This document shows positions 15,771 to 24,485 of a DNA stretch of 55,034 nt, one piece after another; within the stretch, counting starts at the first letter, position 1, and each line of letters starts with the position of its first letter. Location: positions 1-55,034 of IMG/VR virus record IMGVR_UViG_3300022074_000051. One strand, given 5' to 3'. Both the position numbers and the translations under genes were made by a program. The DNA is from a virus. The notes under the pieces are model-generated. The model was not told the origin of the DNA. It saw only the letters and a list, made by a program, of their open reading frames with translations, and ran no database searches.

Positions 15771-17516
15771 TTATACAATGATAAATGTGTTTGCTGCAAC
15801 GTAGTACAAAGTAACAGCGGCACTGTCAGATTCTAAAACAATGTTTGCTTGAACACCGTCAATTTCTTGACCAGAATTAACAGCAACTGTTACAGGATGA
15901 GTACCTGAGTTTCCGTATGCTTTGATGATAATTGATTCACCAGCAGTAAGACCAGCAGAAGCAGGCAATGTCCAAGTACGCTGAGCGGAAGCAGCAGCGG
16001 AAGGAGCATTGATACCAACAGCAAGAGTAGCGTCTGCATCAGCAATAACATTTACTGGAGATACACCGGATCCAATAAAGGTCTTGAGAACTGAAGCAGC
16101 CATCTTCTTGTTACTACCGCCTGCGCCATCATCAACAATGAACAAGTCAGCAGCATCCAAACTTGTAACCGCATTGGATTCGCCATCAATCTCAAGAGCA
16201 GAAAGTGCAACCTTTCCAGCAGTAGTGATTTGATTCAACTTGCCGTCCGTAATAGATCCAGCCAGCATAGCATTGCTCACTTGTGCGTAAGAAATATCGG
16301 TTCCATCAGAAGAAAGAACAGTGTTTGCTGCGCCTTTAGCAAGCAGAGCAGTTGCACCAGATGAATTACCATGAATAATAGAACCACGAGCAACCGCATC
16401 AAGCAAGTTTAACTCTGAAGGGACAACAGTCAAAGCAGTTTTCAACTCAGCATCGGATGCACTCGGATCAAAAATCGCAAGAACACCAGAGCTGTTTGGT
16501 AAGAAAACAGTTCTATCCGCATCTGGATCAACAATACCGAGAGTAGTTTCAAAATCATCAGCGACACCTTCAAATGTAAAAGATGAAGAAATATTAATGG
16601 TTGTTGAATCAACAGTAGTAGTTGTTCCCTGAACGGTCAAATCACCAGCAACAATAACACCACCACTAAATGTAGCAGTATCACTTGATTGGTTACCAAT
16701 AGTAAAGTTAGCGCCCATATCAGTATTCAAAATCGCAGCAGCAGTAATAGAACCACCAAGAGAAGTAGAAGCACCAGCAATAGTGATTGCACTATTTGCA
16801 AGCTTTCCATTCGCAATTGAACCAGCAAGCATAGCATTTGTTACACCAGAAGCCTTAACACGAAGTGCATCAGAATTCAACTCAATAGAAGAATCGTCTA
16901 CACCAACAGCAAGAACACCAGAAGATGCAGCAAGCCCGTCACCAGCAACAGCAGTCATAAGGTCAGCAATTGACTCTTTTTTAGAACTGTCGTCAGTGGC
17001 ATCAATAATAGCAATACTATCTGCGCCAACAGCTACAGCAGCAGCAGAAAGATCATTGAGATCAAGCTGAAGGTTGCTTACAGCGGCAGAACCATTATAA
17101 GATGAAAAATTAACACCACCATTAGTAGCTTTAGATAATGAATTCAAGTTTGAACCAAGAGCAATACCAGAGATAGTAGAATTTGCAAGTTTTCCGTTCG
17201 CAATTGAACCAGCAAGCATAGCGTTTGTTACACCAGAAGCCTTTACTCGAATAGTAGAAGCAGCAGAACCGTTATAGGCGGAACCAGCAGAATACTCAAT
17301 TGATGAATCATCAACAGAAAGAGCATCAAGGTTTTGACCAAGATCTTTTCCAGAAATAGTTTTTGCAGCAAGCTTTGCGATTGGGATCTCACCATTGTCG
17401 ATTTCTGCGACAATATTTGCAGCGGTAGTATCATCAACATCAGTTGCGACAAGACCGTCCTCGAATTTTGCGGAACCACTAAGTACAGCGGCCCCTAATT
17501 GAAATTTATAAGCCAT
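15771..17516 (-). CDS. Tail fibre-like protein with internal repeats
   Basis: 581 residues, Ala/Ser/Gly/Asp-rich and short of Cys and Trp, as in beta-structured fibres. The element VKASGVTNAMLAGSIANGKL occurs twice (about residues 92 and 218) and in a shortened form (SNAMLAGSITDGKL) near 415. The last 75 residues (GLTAGESIIIKAYGNSGTHP...VALY..TFIIV) form a module that recurs at the end of the neighbouring 17584 protein. The start MAYKFQLGAAVLSGSAKF has a GGAGG ribosome site. The leader carries a late-type motif and a hairpin. It is probably a trimeric fibre or base-of-fibre protein. Confidence 0.75.
   Translation of the reverse strand: MAYKFQLGAAVLSGSAKFEDGLVATDVDDTTAANIVAEIDNGEIPIAKLAAKTISGKDLGQNLDALSVDDSSIEYSAGSAYNGSAASTIRVKASGVTNAMLAGSIANGKLANSTISGIALGSNLNSLSKATNGGVNFSSYNGSAAVSNLQLDLNDLSAAAVAVGADSIAIIDATDDSSKKESIADLMTAVAGDGLAASSGVLAVGVDDSSIELNSDALRVKASGVTNAMLAGSIANGKLANSAITIAGASTSLGGSITAAAILNTDMGANFTIGNQSSDTATFSGGVIVAGDLTVQGTTTTVDSTTINISSSFTFEGVADDFETTLGIVDPDADRTVFLPNSSGVLAIFDPSASDAELKTALTVVPSELNLLDAVARGSIIHGNSSGATALLAKGAANTVLSSDGTDISYAQVSNAMLAGSITDGKLNQITTAGKVALSALEIDGESNAVTSLDAADLFIVDDGAGGSNKKMAASVLKTFIGSGVSPVNVIADADATLAVGINAPSAAASAQRTWTLPASAGLTAGESIIIKAYGNSGTHPVTVAVNSGQEIDGVQANIVLESDSAAVTLYYVAANTFIIV
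16794..17244 (-). repeat. Direct repeat pair within fibre gene
   Basis: Bases 16794-16857 and 17181-17244 are near-identical (about 64 bases with a few substitutions) and encode the repeated LANS/GVTNAMLAGSIANGK element. A diverged third copy lies near 16240-16275. Confidence 0.75.
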
Positions 17517-17532
17517 AGAAAATCCTCCATAA

Positions 17533-17553
17533 AATGACTATTTTGAGATTACA
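17533..17553 (-). promoter_or_regulatory. Leader hairpin before fibre gene
   Basis: The coding strand forms TTGAGATT-CTTGT-AATCTCAA (8 bp stem) between the late-type motif and the GGAGG site of the 15771 gene. No T run follows, so it is more likely a stability or translation element than a terminator. Confidence 0.45.
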
Positions 17554-17566
17554 AGAATCTCAAGAC

Positions 17567-17575
17567 ATAAATAGC
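17567..17575 (-). promoter_or_regulatory. Putative late promoter motif (GCTATTTAT)
   Basis: The coding strand reads AAGCTATTTATGTC, 51-59 bases before ATG 17516, with a hairpin in the leader between them. Confidence 0.45.
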
Positions 17576-17583
17576 TTTGAGGA

Positions 17584-18714
17584 TCAGTAAATGAAGAATT
17601 TTGATGAACCATCTGTGTAAATATTAACTGCTGCGAAGGGCGATTCAAGGATAATAGACGTTTGTCCGTCAATTGTTTCTACACCAGTTGTTCTGATCGT
17701 TATGTTATTAGTATTTGCATTACCTGCTTCGTCTTTTACGATAAAATGTTGACCAGCTGTATAGCCAGATGCAGCAGGCAATCTGATGTCCAAAGCAGAT
17801 GAAGCGGAGACACCTAGTATTCGAGCAGATGTCGAAGCTGTAGCGGTTGAAGTGACGGCTGTTCGTGAATAATCAATGCCTCCGGGTATCGTAACCCTTA
17901 TGTTGTTTCCACTTGGCTTTGTGGCGGTCACACCAGCACCGACAAAATCAAAAGAGACCGCTTCGGTTGTAAGTGATGAACCTTCATCTTTCACAGTTAT
18001 GTCTGAGCCGCCTCCGCTGCCTATCGAAGCAGAGAGATTTGATATTTTTTGATCCAAGTATTCTCCAACATAGAGATAAGCGGAAGCAGTGACAGGTATT
18101 TTGGATGCGTTATAGTCCTGTATGAACACAATACCAGAGTAATAATCAAATTGCCAATCGATCGCGTCAGTTTCAGAAATTTTGTTTGATGGGTTAGTCG
18201 GATCACCGGTAAATAGTTCTACAAAGTACCTATTACTACCGTCTGAACCTGGAAGCCCCGCGTCTGTTGTGAAAGGGGGAACTAGCTGTAGTCCACCACG
18301 AGATAAATATAGTCGCTTATTATTGACAAAACTACCGGTACCTTTACTGGGATTTGAGGAAGTTGTTTGATAATTTGAAGGCAATTTTAAATAATAAGCA
18401 TGATCTCCTATTGTTTGTGATTCATCACCACCATCTGCTGCGGTGGCATCTGCATCATACAAACCGTCTGATATTGCCACACAGTCAAAGTAAACTCTCT
18501 CAACAGTAGCAGGTCCACCAGCGGAAGCCGAATACAGTGTAAAGAAATCAGTACCAGGTTCTCTTGGTATAGTTTCTGCAAACACACCAGCGCCTGGCAC
18601 AGAAACATTTGATGGAAACGATTCCTCAGCATCTGTTAGCGAGGGTCTAACCTGTGTCTTGCCTAGTAATTTTTTAGCAGCAAAGTTGGTAAATGTAACG
18701 TTAGTTTTTGCCAT
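17584..18714 (-). CDS. Tail fibre / appendage protein
   Basis: 376 residues. A globular beta-rich N-terminal part (residues 1-220, including FFTLYSASAGGPATVERVYF and YYSGIVFIQDYNASKIP) is followed by a linker with SIGSGGGSD and a C-terminal module of about 80 residues, starting near RILGVSASSALDIRLP and ending SSKFFIY. That last module matches the end of the 15771 protein in spacing and key residues (TAGQ/TAGE, then IxIxxxG, ETIDG/QEIDG, IxLES). The ATG overlaps the stop of the 18714 gene by one base (TAATG), so translation is coupled. Confidence 0.7.
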   Translation of the reverse strand: MAKTNVTFTNFAAKKLLGKTQVRPSLTDAEESFPSNVSVPGAGVFAETIPREPGTDFFTLYSASAGGPATVERVYFDCVAISDGLYDADATAADGGDESQTIGDHAYYLKLPSNYQTTSSNPSKGTGSFVNNKRLYLSRGGLQLVPPFTTDAGLPGSDGSNRYFVELFTGDPTNPSNKISETDAIDWQFDYYSGIVFIQDYNASKIPVTASAYLYVGEYLDQKISNLSASIGSGGGSDITVKDEGSSLTTEAVSFDFVGAGVTATKPSGNNIRVTIPGGIDYSRTAVTSTATASTSARILGVSASSALDIRLPAASGYTAGQHFIVKDEAGNANTNNITIRTTGVETIDGQTSIILESPFAAVNIYTDGSSKFFIY

Positions 18715-21700
18715 TAGTAAGCCACCTGTATTCTAGAAATATACCCTGTCCAATCTTTGTGAGCAGAGATTTTAACAATGAAATGTTGATTTTGTTTGAT
18801 TCTTCTTGTGCCAAGCGTTAAGGAAAGAGCCAAGCCCCCGCCATCAATTGTTTGGTCTTCACCAGAGAAACTACCAGCCCTGATACCAGCGCCTTCATTA
18901 TTTGGCTGGTTACTAGACTCAAATATTCTAGCCGCATCAGCAAAAGCTGTTGACTGATCATCAGCCCCAGAAAAGTTTGGATCAAACGGGACCTTAAATT
19001 CAACAAAACAGTTTTTATTTGCACCTAGAGATGCTGCGTATGTCCCGGCTTTACCAACTAAATTTGCGTCACCATAAAGAGTCATTGTGAAACTCGCAAC
19101 AGTTGATGCACCAGTGTACTGGAATCTTCTATAGAAAGTTCTGACGTTCTCACTAAGTGTTGAGTAGTTTGGATTACCCGGTGGTGCTTGAAGAGATCCA
19201 CCTTCACCCGCAGCCCTTGTATCCCCATCGTTTCCTATTTGCAATGGAGAGAAAACATAGCCATTTGCGCTAGCCATTCCATCTCCGTGAGCGTTAGCAG
19301 CGTTCATGTGAGTTTGTGAATTCCAAACGTTGGTTGATGATGTAAGAGCGGCTTGGTCAGCGTAGTTACCAGAAACAATTCGAAAAGTCTCTGTATTAAA
19401 ATACTCATTGTTTGTGACAGTGGTGCTGCCTAATGAACCTGAATAGACCATAAATGAAGTTTTAGAAGCAGTGGACGTGGTCCTGTTGGTTTTAAAGGGA
19501 TGCTTTAGCCGACCAGTGACAGAAACATCTTGAGCAGTAAAGAGGCCTAGTCCACCACTTATTGACGGAGTAGAACCATCATACTGCATGGTTCCAGTAA
19601 CCTGTATGTCTGTTGACTGACAATTGCTACCGCTATTTAGGAACGGCAAGGTAGTGCTGGCCGCAGCGACGCTGGTTGTTGTTATTCCTGAACCAGTCAT
19701 TCGGATGTTTGTAGCAGCACAGTTTGTAGTTGTTGGGAACGAAACCGCAGCAGAGTCTGAAGAGTACACGTTCTCGTAAAAATTGGAACCAGAGAAGTCA
19801 AAACTAGCGGTCGGATTGGACGCAAAGTATCCAATACCTGACTGATAGTAGACACTAGTGTGTCCAAAGTTACCAAGTGTGGGACTAGAAACAGCAGTGT
19901 TGTTTGTAGAACTTGACGTGTCGACAACCCACTGTACATAATTTGTGTTTGTATCGGAGCCATCTACACGGTGTATAACTCTCGCATAGTTCCAACCTAT
20001 CTTTTGATCATCAGCTCCAACCTGATAGGTTCCTGTTCTAAATGGTTTTGTGTAGTCTGGTATGTCATCACTGGTCGTACTGAAAGAAACAGCGCTTAGG
20101 TCGAAACCAGATGAGTTGCCATTGAAGTTATTAGAGATAGCAGACAGATTTGTTAGGGCTGTGGTATGGATCTCTGCGCCGTTAACTTCAAGGACAAGCG
20201 AACCTACAAACGCATCTTTAAATGCGTCGGCTGTATAATTATTTCCGTTTGAAGAGACATCTTCGTTGAGCGTACCAATAAATGTTGGCTTTGAAGAAAA
20301 GACACCTCTACGATCTCCAGAGACACCATAGGTACTATTGACATTAAAATCAGACAGAGATATATCCGAACCAGTTGCGTTAGTATAATTTGCTATTGTA
20401 TTTGCTGCACCGAAAGACAACTTTGCTTCTGTTCCTGTATTGTTGGCATCAATATCATCTAAGGCAGGTGCCTCAACCGCAGTGTTTGTAGTTGCACCAA
20501 CACTAAAAGACAGCTCTGAGATATAGCCACCCCAACTTTCATCAGCTAGGATTTTTATCATTACATTTTGGTTATTAGCAACAGATTGTGTTCCGAATGT
20601 AACAAAATGAGTATTGTTGCCTGAGTCAACATCGTTGGCTGCTCCGTTTATTAAAGCCCCATCACCATCAGATGTGCTACCGTAGGAGAAATTCTGCGAG
20701 ATATCCATCCAGCCGGTTGATGCCGGAATCTTTACAAAGAAATGCACGTTGGATGCTGCAAGGGATGAGTTGTTATAGGTCGTGCTGTTTTTTGTTGAAA
20801 CAATTTTCATGTCTCGTTTTGAAGCTCCACTGGAGTTTGATACAACTCTGTAAAACGTTCTAGTGCCGGTGACACCAGAATAGTTTGGTTGACCAGTCTC
20901 AACATTTGAAATACCTCCAAAGTTCCCACCATTTGGTATGTCATCATCAACAGGGCTGTATAGTCTTTGATTGTGAAACAACAAACCATCAGTGTGACCA
21001 GTTGCTCCACCTCCGGTCATATGATTTTGAGAACTCCATACCGAGGAAGCATTCGTTGTTGAGGCTTGTGTATCATACGAACCAGATGTTTTTCTATATG
21101 TTTCGTCATGAAATTTCTCTTCTAGCACTGCACTAGCGAGCGTCCTGTTATCAATTAAAAAGCCGTTCCCTGTCGTGGCGGAGCCTGTGTTCGTGATTGT
21201 GTTTTTGAGAGGGTGAGTAACAGTAACATTGCTTGTTATGGCTCCATTAAATAAAGTAGAGCCGTTGAAGTCCAAAGCACCAGTAACACCTAACACTTTT
21301 GTGTTGTTCTCCGAACCTCCTATATCTGGTACGCCTTGTGCCGAGGGTGTGGTACTGTTGACCACTGTGAATGAAATGGGCGTACCAGAGGCTGCGTATA
21401 CATTTCTATACAAGTTGTTTATGTCGGCTTTGTATTTCGCAGTTGCATCGGTATTGTACTCAACACCGGAGAGAAATTTTGATCCAGCTAATGTAACTTC
21501 TTCTATTCTAGGATTTGTTATTGACAAGTCATTGACTGCGCCAGATGGGTCGTTTATCCATTCGATATAGTTTGTTGCTGAGTCCGATGCTAGGGTGTGT
21601 ATAACTCTAGCATAATTCCAGCCAACTTTTTGATTAGCTGCATCAACTTTAAACTTCGCAGTTCTGTGTTTGAATATAAACCACTCTGCATTGTTACCAT

Positions 21701-23348
21701 CAAACGAAGAAGCCGTAACCGATACATTTGTAAAACCTGATTGACTAGTAAGAGATGTCGCAGAGCCAGTGTTTGGATTACCACTACCTGCCAAACCAGA
21801 CAATGAAACAGAGTGTATAACAACTCCGTTCAATTCAAGTTTAAGGGTTCCTTCATTGGCGTTTCCAAACGCATCATTGGAAAATGCTATTCGCCCATTA
21901 GACACAGACTCGACAGTATCATGGTTTATGAAACCTGTTATGTCTTGTGTGCCATCATAAACACCCAACCTTATGTTGGAACCAGATGTAGCAGCGGAGT
22001 AAGTACCAGTTCGCGCCACAGCACTGAATCCAGCGTTGGTACCAGAAGACACATAGCCTGAGATTGCATTTGAAGCACCAAACGATAGTTTAGCAGAGAT
22101 ACCGTCTGTGACGTCTTCATTTATTGAGTTGACCGCTGGAGCTGGAGGAGGTGCTAAGATTTTTAGAACCTCATTAAATCTATCAACAGCAGTCCCAACT
22201 GTGGTATCTGTGGTAAAGTCCGTATACAAACCGTCCGTATAGTCTCCATCCTCAGCTGCTCCGATAGTACCTCCAGAGCCACCTCCACCACCAGAGGACG
22301 ATGTTAGTATTACGTTACTGTTTGAATCAAGTGCTAAGTAGCTTGACGTTGTGGCGGTTCCGGGACTAAGATTGGAAAGTCTTAATGTAGAGCCAGTTAT
22401 TATACCAGCATTGACAACACCACCGTTTTGTAAGTTAAGAGATGTGCCTGTTATGGTTGTGAATGTAGCAGCAGCACCTGAGACGGTACTTGAGAATGTC
22501 CCAGTTGTAGCGCCTGCAATTGCTCCTGCATTCGTTATACCTCCGTTTTGTAGTGCTAAGCCTGTGGCACCTAAAGTGGTGAAGGTACCAGCAGCACCGG
22601 AAATGGTGCTTGAGAAAGTGCCCGTTGTTGCACCAGCAATAGCTCCGGCGTTCGTAATGCCGCCATTTTGCAATGCTAGGCCTGTGGCTCCCAATGTTGT
22701 AAAGGTACCAGCAGTTCCACTGACTGTGGTCGCACCTGCGATTGCTCCAGCAGCGGTTATACCACCGTTCTGTAGAGCTAGTTGTGTACCAGCGATAGTT
22801 GTGAATGTGCTAGCAGCACCAGAGAGAGTGCTGGAAAATGTTCCGGTTGTTGCTCCGGCGATGGCACCAGCGTTAGTTATACCACCATTTTGAAGAGCCA
22901 ATGACGTCCCGGCGATTGTAGTAAACGTACCCGCACCACCTGAAACAGTGGTGATCCCTGCTATCGCACCAGCGTTAGTTATGCCACCATTTTGAAGTGA
23001 AAGCGATGTACCAGCTAAGGTTGTAAATGTTCCTGCTGAACCGGACATGCGACCACTTACACTGAGAGAGCCTGTGAATTCATGAGCATCGTCTGAAGTG
23101 TCTCCGAACTTGCTTGAGCCTGTGATGCTGAGGTTTGTAACGTTCTTGTTTGTAACGTCTAAATTAAAAGCGTTAGCGTTAACAGTACCAGAGACATTTA
23201 AGGTACCTGTTAACGCTACTGTTGAAGAGGCAATGTTGTAGGTAAACTGATTCGAACCAGTAAATTCCTGGCCGATCTTAATTTGAACAGAATCATTTAC
23301 ACCACCTGCGTTGCTGCCGCTTATGAATGCCCAGCCAAGATTTGACAT
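18714..23348 (-). CDS. Giant repeat-containing tail fibre protein
   Basis: 1544 residues. Residues about 105-330 are six to seven tandem copies of a 30-40 residue unit with core LxLQNGGITNAGAIAG and flanking TFTTL and SGAA elements, suited to a rod-like shaft. The rest holds two diverged copies of a module of about 450 residues. Each has AKLSFGAxN, LxLELNG..IH, QKVGWNYARVIH or QKIGWNYARVIH, then a YKADINNLYRNVYA-type segment and a VWxSQxHM element. They can be aligned by eye over most of their length. Such architecture fits a long side fibre with duplicated receptor-binding or carbohydrate-binding heads. The C-terminus ends ...GYISRIQVAY. Confidence 0.75.
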   Translation of the reverse strand: MSNLGWAFISGSNAGGVNDSVQIKIGQEFTGSNQFTYNIASSTVALTGTLNVSGTVNANAFNLDVTNKNVTNLSITGSSKFGDTSDDAHEFTGSLSVSGRMSGSAGTFTTLAGTSLSLQNGGITNAGAIAGITTVSGGAGTFTTIAGTSLALQNGGITNAGAIAGATTGTFSSTLSGAASTFTTIAGTQLALQNGGITAAGAIAGATTVSGTAGTFTTLGATGLALQNGGITNAGAIAGATTGTFSSTISGAAGTFTTLGATGLALQNGGITNAGAIAGATTGTFSSTVSGAAATFTTITGTSLNLQNGGVVNAGIITGSTLRLSNLSPGTATTSSYLALDSNSNVILTSSSGGGGGSGGTIGAAEDGDYTDGLYTDFTTDTTVGTAVDRFNEVLKILAPPPAPAVNSINEDVTDGISAKLSFGASNAISGYVSSGTNAGFSAVARTGTYSAATSGSNIRLGVYDGTQDITGFINHDTVESVSNGRIAFSNDAFGNANEGTLKLELNGVVIHSVSLSGLAGSGNPNTGSATSLTSQSGFTNVSVTASSFDGNNAEWFIFKHRTAKFKVDAANQKVGWNYARVIHTLASDSATNYIEWINDPSGAVNDLSITNPRIEEVTLAGSKFLSGVEYNTDATAKYKADINNLYRNVYAASGTPISFTVVNSTTPSAQGVPDIGGSENNTKVLGVTGALDFNGSTLFNGAITSNVTVTHPLKNTITNTGSATTGNGFLIDNRTLASAVLEEKFHDETYRKTSGSYDTQASTTNASSVWSSQNHMTGGGATGHTDGLLFHNQRLYSPVDDDIPNGGNFGGISNVETGQPNYSGVTGTRTFYRVVSNSSGASKRDMKIVSTKNSTTYNNSSLAASNVHFFVKIPASTGWMDISQNFSYGSTSDGDGALINGAANDVDSGNNTHFVTFGTQSVANNQNVMIKILADESWGGYISELSFSVGATTNTAVEAPALDDIDANNTGTEAKLSFGAANTIANYTNATGSDISLSDFNVNSTYGVSGDRRGVFSSKPTFIGTLNEDVSSNGNNYTADAFKDAFVGSLVLEVNGAEIHTTALTNLSAISNNFNGNSSGFDLSAVSFSTTSDDIPDYTKPFRTGTYQVGADDQKIGWNYARVIHRVDGSDTNTNYVQWVVDTSSSTNNTAVSSPTLGNFGHTSVYYQSGIGYFASNPTASFDFSGSNFYENVYSSDSAAVSFPTTTNCAATNIRMTGSGITTTSVAAASTTLPFLNSGSNCQSTDIQVTGTMQYDGSTPSISGGLGLFTAQDVSVTGRLKHPFKTNRTTSTASKTSFMVYSGSLGSTTVTNNEYFNTETFRIVSGNYADQAALTSSTNVWNSQTHMNAANAHGDGMASANGYVFSPLQIGNDGDTRAAGEGGSLQAPPGNPNYSTLSENVRTFYRRFQYTGASTVASFTMTLYGDANLVGKAGTYAASLGANKNCFVEFKVPFDPNFSGADDQSTAFADAARIFESSNQPNNEGAGIRAGSFSGEDQTIDGGGLALSLTLGTRRIKQNQHFIVKISAHKDWTGYISRIQVAY
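22390..23030 (-). repeat. Tandem coding repeats of the long fibre
   Basis: Six to seven near-identical DNA units (about 90-125 bases) with shared words such as CCACCGTTTTG-type and GCACCAGC. They encode the LQNGGITNAGAIAG unit in frame. Confidence 0.8.
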
Positions 23349-23359
23349 TTATACCTCTC

Positions 23360-23836
23360 TTAGAATGTGCTACATGCGGCTCGAACCACCATATCATTTA
23401 GAGTTCCATCATGTACAAAAGCGATTCTGTCAATCCCATGAATTGGTATTGTTACCATGAACTTGCCGTCCACAGTTGTCCATTTTGCCTCAACGTACAC
23501 ATCATTAGTGGTTGTAGCTTCTAAATTGGTATCAGCCTGAACCTTAGTACCATGTGGCAGATAAAGCGCCGCCCAAGCACCAAAGGCATAGTTATACGCA
23601 AACAGTTGCAATGTGTCATCAGTTCCATCATTCTCTATTTGAATATGAATGAACCTTTGATTTTCTGTTACGTAGCCGTTCTTTCCTGCATCTGCGCTAT
23701 TCAAATTATCGGCAAGATCTGCAACCGCCACACAGGTTACTGAAGTAGCGGATTGTTTTGATGCAACCGCTGTATCGTTCATTAATGCTTTTGGTCTTCT
23801 TGTTCGACCCCAACTACTATGTTTATGTACTGACAT
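23360..23836 (-). CDS. Small virion-type protein, unrecognised
   Basis: 158 residues. A basic, His/Trp-containing N-terminus (SVHKHSSWGRTRRPK) precedes a beta-rich body (QRFIHIQIENDGTDDTLQLF, YVEAKWTTVDGKFMVTIPI) and ends in a Cys near the C-terminus. I do not recognise the family. It lies at the head of the fibre block, 11 bases before the giant fibre, with a late-type motif 21-29 bases upstream. A decoration protein or fibre connector is possible. Confidence 0.65.
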   Translation of the reverse strand: MSVHKHSSWGRTRRPKALMNDTAVASKQSATSVTCVAVADLADNLNSADAGKNGYVTENQRFIHIQIENDGTDDTLQLFAYNYAFGAWAALYLPHGTKVQADTNLEATTTNDVYVEAKWTTVDGKFMVTIPIHGIDRIAFVHDGTLNDMVVRAACSTF

Positions 23837-23856
23837 TTAATACTCCTTAAACTACA

Positions 23857-23865
23857 ATAAATAGT
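23857..23865 (-). promoter_or_regulatory. Putative late promoter motif (ACTATTTAT) for the fibre block
   Basis: The coding strand reads AGACTATTTATTGTAG immediately after the bS21 stop codon and 21-29 bases before ATG 23836. It separates the bS21 transcript from the fibre genes. Confidence 0.55.
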
Positions 23866-24072
23866 CTATTTTCTACGTTTTCTCTCTTCTTTAATTCTAC
23901 GACGAACAGCACGAGCTTTTGCCTTCCTTCGTTTCTCAGAAGGCTTAGTGTGATGACGTCGTTCTCTAACCTCATCAATTATACCAAGTTTTTTACATTT
24001 TTTTATAAAGCGCTTGATGACGCGCTCAATGTTGTCTTTACGACGAACTTTTACTGAATAGTTGGTTCCCAT
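23866..24072 (-). CDS. rpsU: Phage-encoded 30S ribosomal protein bS21
   Basis: 68 residues: SVKVRRKDNIERVIKRF, KKCKKLGIIDEVRER, KPSEKRRKAKARAVRR. These align by eye along the whole bacterial bS21 (VKV..NE.FD.ALRRFKR.CEKAGVL.EVR.RE...KP...RK.AKA.AV.R). The length and basic tail are normal for the family. bS21 binds near the anti-Shine-Dalgarno region of the 30S subunit and affects initiation. A phage copy could replace the host protein and favour phage mRNAs. Phage-borne bS21 genes are known from marine phages. It is the last gene of the terminase-portal-protease run, and its ATG overlaps the preceding stop (TAATG). Confidence 0.92.
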   Translation of the reverse strand: MGTNYSVKVRRKDNIERVIKRFIKKCKKLGIIDEVRERRHHTKPSEKRRKAKARAVRRRIKEERKRRK

Positions 24073-24485
24073 TATTTACCTGCCATTTTTGACCATATAG
24101 CGGAAGACTTGCTCATAAAAGAAGAAATGTCCACACCAGGATCGCCCGGCTCAACTCCACTTAATGCGCTGTTTGTTCGTCCTTCAGAAACAGAAGGCGC
24201 TGGTGTCGTCCCTTCAAACAGATTAACACCGTTGTAAGCATCTTGGCCAACAGCTTCCATCATTTTTTTTCTTTGTTGTTCAAGTCTTGTTTTTGCTTGT
24301 TCGTTTGTTTCGTATTGTGGTTTTTGTTTTACTTGAGGAGCTTGCTTGGTTTCAACGATAGGTTGCCCCATGCCTCTAACTACCTCAGATACAACAGAAG
24401 AAAGAGCACCTTCTTCAAATATTACTTCGCGAATACACTCTTTAATCAATGGTTTTAAAACGCTTTTTAATTCTTCTTTTTTCAT
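24072..24485 (-). CDS. Unknown protein between gp21 and bS21
   Basis: 137 residues. The N-terminal 35 residues form a clear amphipathic helix (KKEELKSVLKPLIKECIREV, then IFEEGALS), followed by a Gln/Lys-rich linker (about 45-75) and a Gly/Ser/Pro-rich C-terminus ending SAIWSKMAGK. I do not recognise it. The helix recalls the N-terminus of the 31222 protein (KEQLRQIIKEEL), so both may carry a head-targeting or assembly tag. The cleavage context is not the classic L/I-x-E/A, however. Its start overlaps the end of gp21 by one base. Confidence 0.7.
   Translation of the reverse strand: MKKEELKSVLKPLIKECIREVIFEEGALSSVVSEVVRGMGQPIVETKQAPQVKQKPQYETNEQAKTRLEQQRKKMMEAVGQDAYNGVNLFEGTTPAPSVSEGRTNSALSGVEPGDPGVDISSFMSKSSAIWSKMAGK

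Noticed and set aside
22390-23030. CRISPR-like spaced repeats
   Set aside because: The repeats are in frame, encode a fibre shaft, and the units are contiguous without unique spacers.
23857-23865. The plus strand reads AATAAATAGT, similar to the T4 late promoter TATAAATA
   Set aside because: All genes are on the minus strand, the motif follows minus-strand terminators and precedes minus-strand starts; a plus-strand role would give antisense transcription.
24072-24485. Capsid-targeting tag on the 137-residue protein (and on the 31222 protein)
   Set aside because: The amphipathic helix is suggestive, but the Glu is followed by Glu rather than Ala, Ser or Gly, so the protease site is not standard.
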